In this document: positions 4,802-5,412 of the stretch, piece after piece
Position numbering within the stretch: the stretch's first letter is position 1
Layout of the letters: each line of letters begins with the position of its first letter
Source of the DNA: an uncultured Candidatus Competibacteraceae bacterium
GTDB taxonomy: Bacteria; Pseudomonadota; Gammaproteobacteria; Competibacterales; Competibacteraceae
Reading direction: 5' to 3'
Assembly: GCA_937872125.1 (NCBI GenBank)
Contig: CALMNY010000520.1
Coordinates: 1 to 5,412, forward strand
Length of the DNA: 5,412 nt
Notes under the pieces: model-generated
Database searches by the model: none
Seen by the model: only the letters and a program-made list of their open reading frames with translations
What the model was told of the DNA's origin: nothing
Translations under genes and position numbers: made by a program

Positions 4802-5412
4802 ACGGGATTTCCCTGCACCGGATCGGGGCACTGGCGCTGCGCTATCTCTATCTGCTGCGCAGTTCGCGAGTTCGCGTCATCGAACTGGCCTACTGGCCCA
4901 CGGTGCAAATGATCCTGTGGGGCTTTATCACCCGCTATCTGGCCGGCCACAGCGACGTGCTCAGCCAGGCAACCGGTCTGCTGCTGGCGGGCGTGCTGCT
5001 CTGGGACATCCTGTTTCGCAGCCAACTGGGCCTGTCGGTGGTGTTCTTCGAGGAACTGCACGCCCGCAATCTGGCGCAATTGCTCATCAGTCCGCTGCAA
5101 CCCATCGAACTGATCATCGCGCTGATGTCCATCAGCCTGGTGCGCACCCTGCTCGGTGTCGGCATCGCGGTCCTGCTGGCGATTCCGTTCTACGGCTTCA
5201 ACCTGTTCGGGCTCGGCTTGCCGCTGGCAGGTTTCTTTCTCAACCTGCTGTTGATGGGCTGGGCCATCGGCCTGCTGGTGTCGGCGCTGGTGCTGCGCTA
5301 CGGCATGGGTGCGGAAAGCATCGCTTGGGCGGCGATTTTCGCCTTGGCCCCGCTGTGCGGCATCTACTACCCCATCGCCACCCTGCCCGACTGGCTGCAA
5401 CCGCTGGCTTGG
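4798..5412 (+). CDS. ABC-2 type transporter permease, N-terminal part (cut by window edge)
   Basis: The first 205 residues of a membrane subunit that pairs with the ATPase upstream; the family is usually about 240-270 residues, so little is missing. Hydrophobic, probably membrane-spanning stretches are at about 27-48, 58-78, 103-131, 137-165 and 172-195. Between the second and third lies FFEELHARNLAQLLISPLQPIEL (83-105), which fits the cytosolic conserved segment of ABC-2 permeases (pattern E..R....LL.SP). The positively charged N-terminus (RSSRVR, 21-26) suggests it faces the cytoplasm. The ATG overlaps the ATPase stop codon as ATGA, and GAGG (4787-4790) lies 7 nt upstream, so translation is probably coupled. 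Substrate is unknown; the frame is open to the last base. Confidence 0.93.
   Translation, partial: MNGISLHRIGALALRYLYLLRSSRVRVIELAYWPTVQMILWGFITRYLAGHSDVLSQATGLLLAGVLLWDILFRSQLGLSVVFFEELHARNLAQLLISPLQPIELIIALMSISLVRTLLGVGIAVLLAIPFYGFNLFGLGLPLAGFFLNLLLMGWAIGLLVSALVLRYGMGAESIAWAAIFALAPLCGIYYPIATLPDWLQPLAW

Noticed and set aside
4726..5400. A 224-codon minus-strand open frame opposite the permease
   Set aside because: It is very rich in Gln and His, the mirror of Leu-rich membrane-protein codons. The plus strand has an intact ABC-2 permease coupled to its ATPase.

Overview
The window looks like chromosomal DNA from a GC-rich gammaproteobacterium outside the Enterobacterales. The basis is gene order: rpiA, a 5-formyltetrahydrofolate cyclo-ligase gene (fau/ygfA), a 6S RNA gene (ssrS), zapA and a small coiled-coil gene lie on the minus strand, and ygfB-pepP diverge from them on the plus strand. 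The zapA-ssrS-ygfA block with divergent ygfB-pepP is the arrangement known from E. coli. The coiled-coil gene upstream of zapA (TIGR02449-like) is typical of Pseudomonas/Xanthomonas/Chromatiales-type genomes. I cannot name the genus.

Left half (1-1969, minus strand). A promoter at 1940-1969 drives the coiled-coil gene and zapA, two small proteins of the FtsZ-ring type. A TATAAT element overlapping the zapA stop codon probably starts the 6S RNA, which fills the gap between zapA and fau. A strong intrinsic terminator follows the 6S RNA. Then come fau (folate one-carbon metabolism), a short 9-bp tandem repeat and rpiA (pentose phosphate pathway), which runs off the left edge.

Right half (2067-5412, plus strand). 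ygfB (UPF0149) and pepP (Xaa-Pro aminopeptidase) are 14 bp apart. In E. coli ubiH and ubiI come next. Here a two-gene ABC-2 type transporter follows instead: an ATPase with a GTG start and a permease that overlaps it by 4 bp and runs off the right edge. All plus-strand genes may be one transcription unit, since I see no terminator between them.

Most of the window is conserved housekeeping sequence and I see no clearly new system. The points most worth a second look are the 6S RNA and its control elements, a probable leaderless start for the coiled-coil gene, an apparent 15-residue tandem duplication of a metal-ligand segment in PepP, and an ABC ATPase without the usual Q-loop glutamine.
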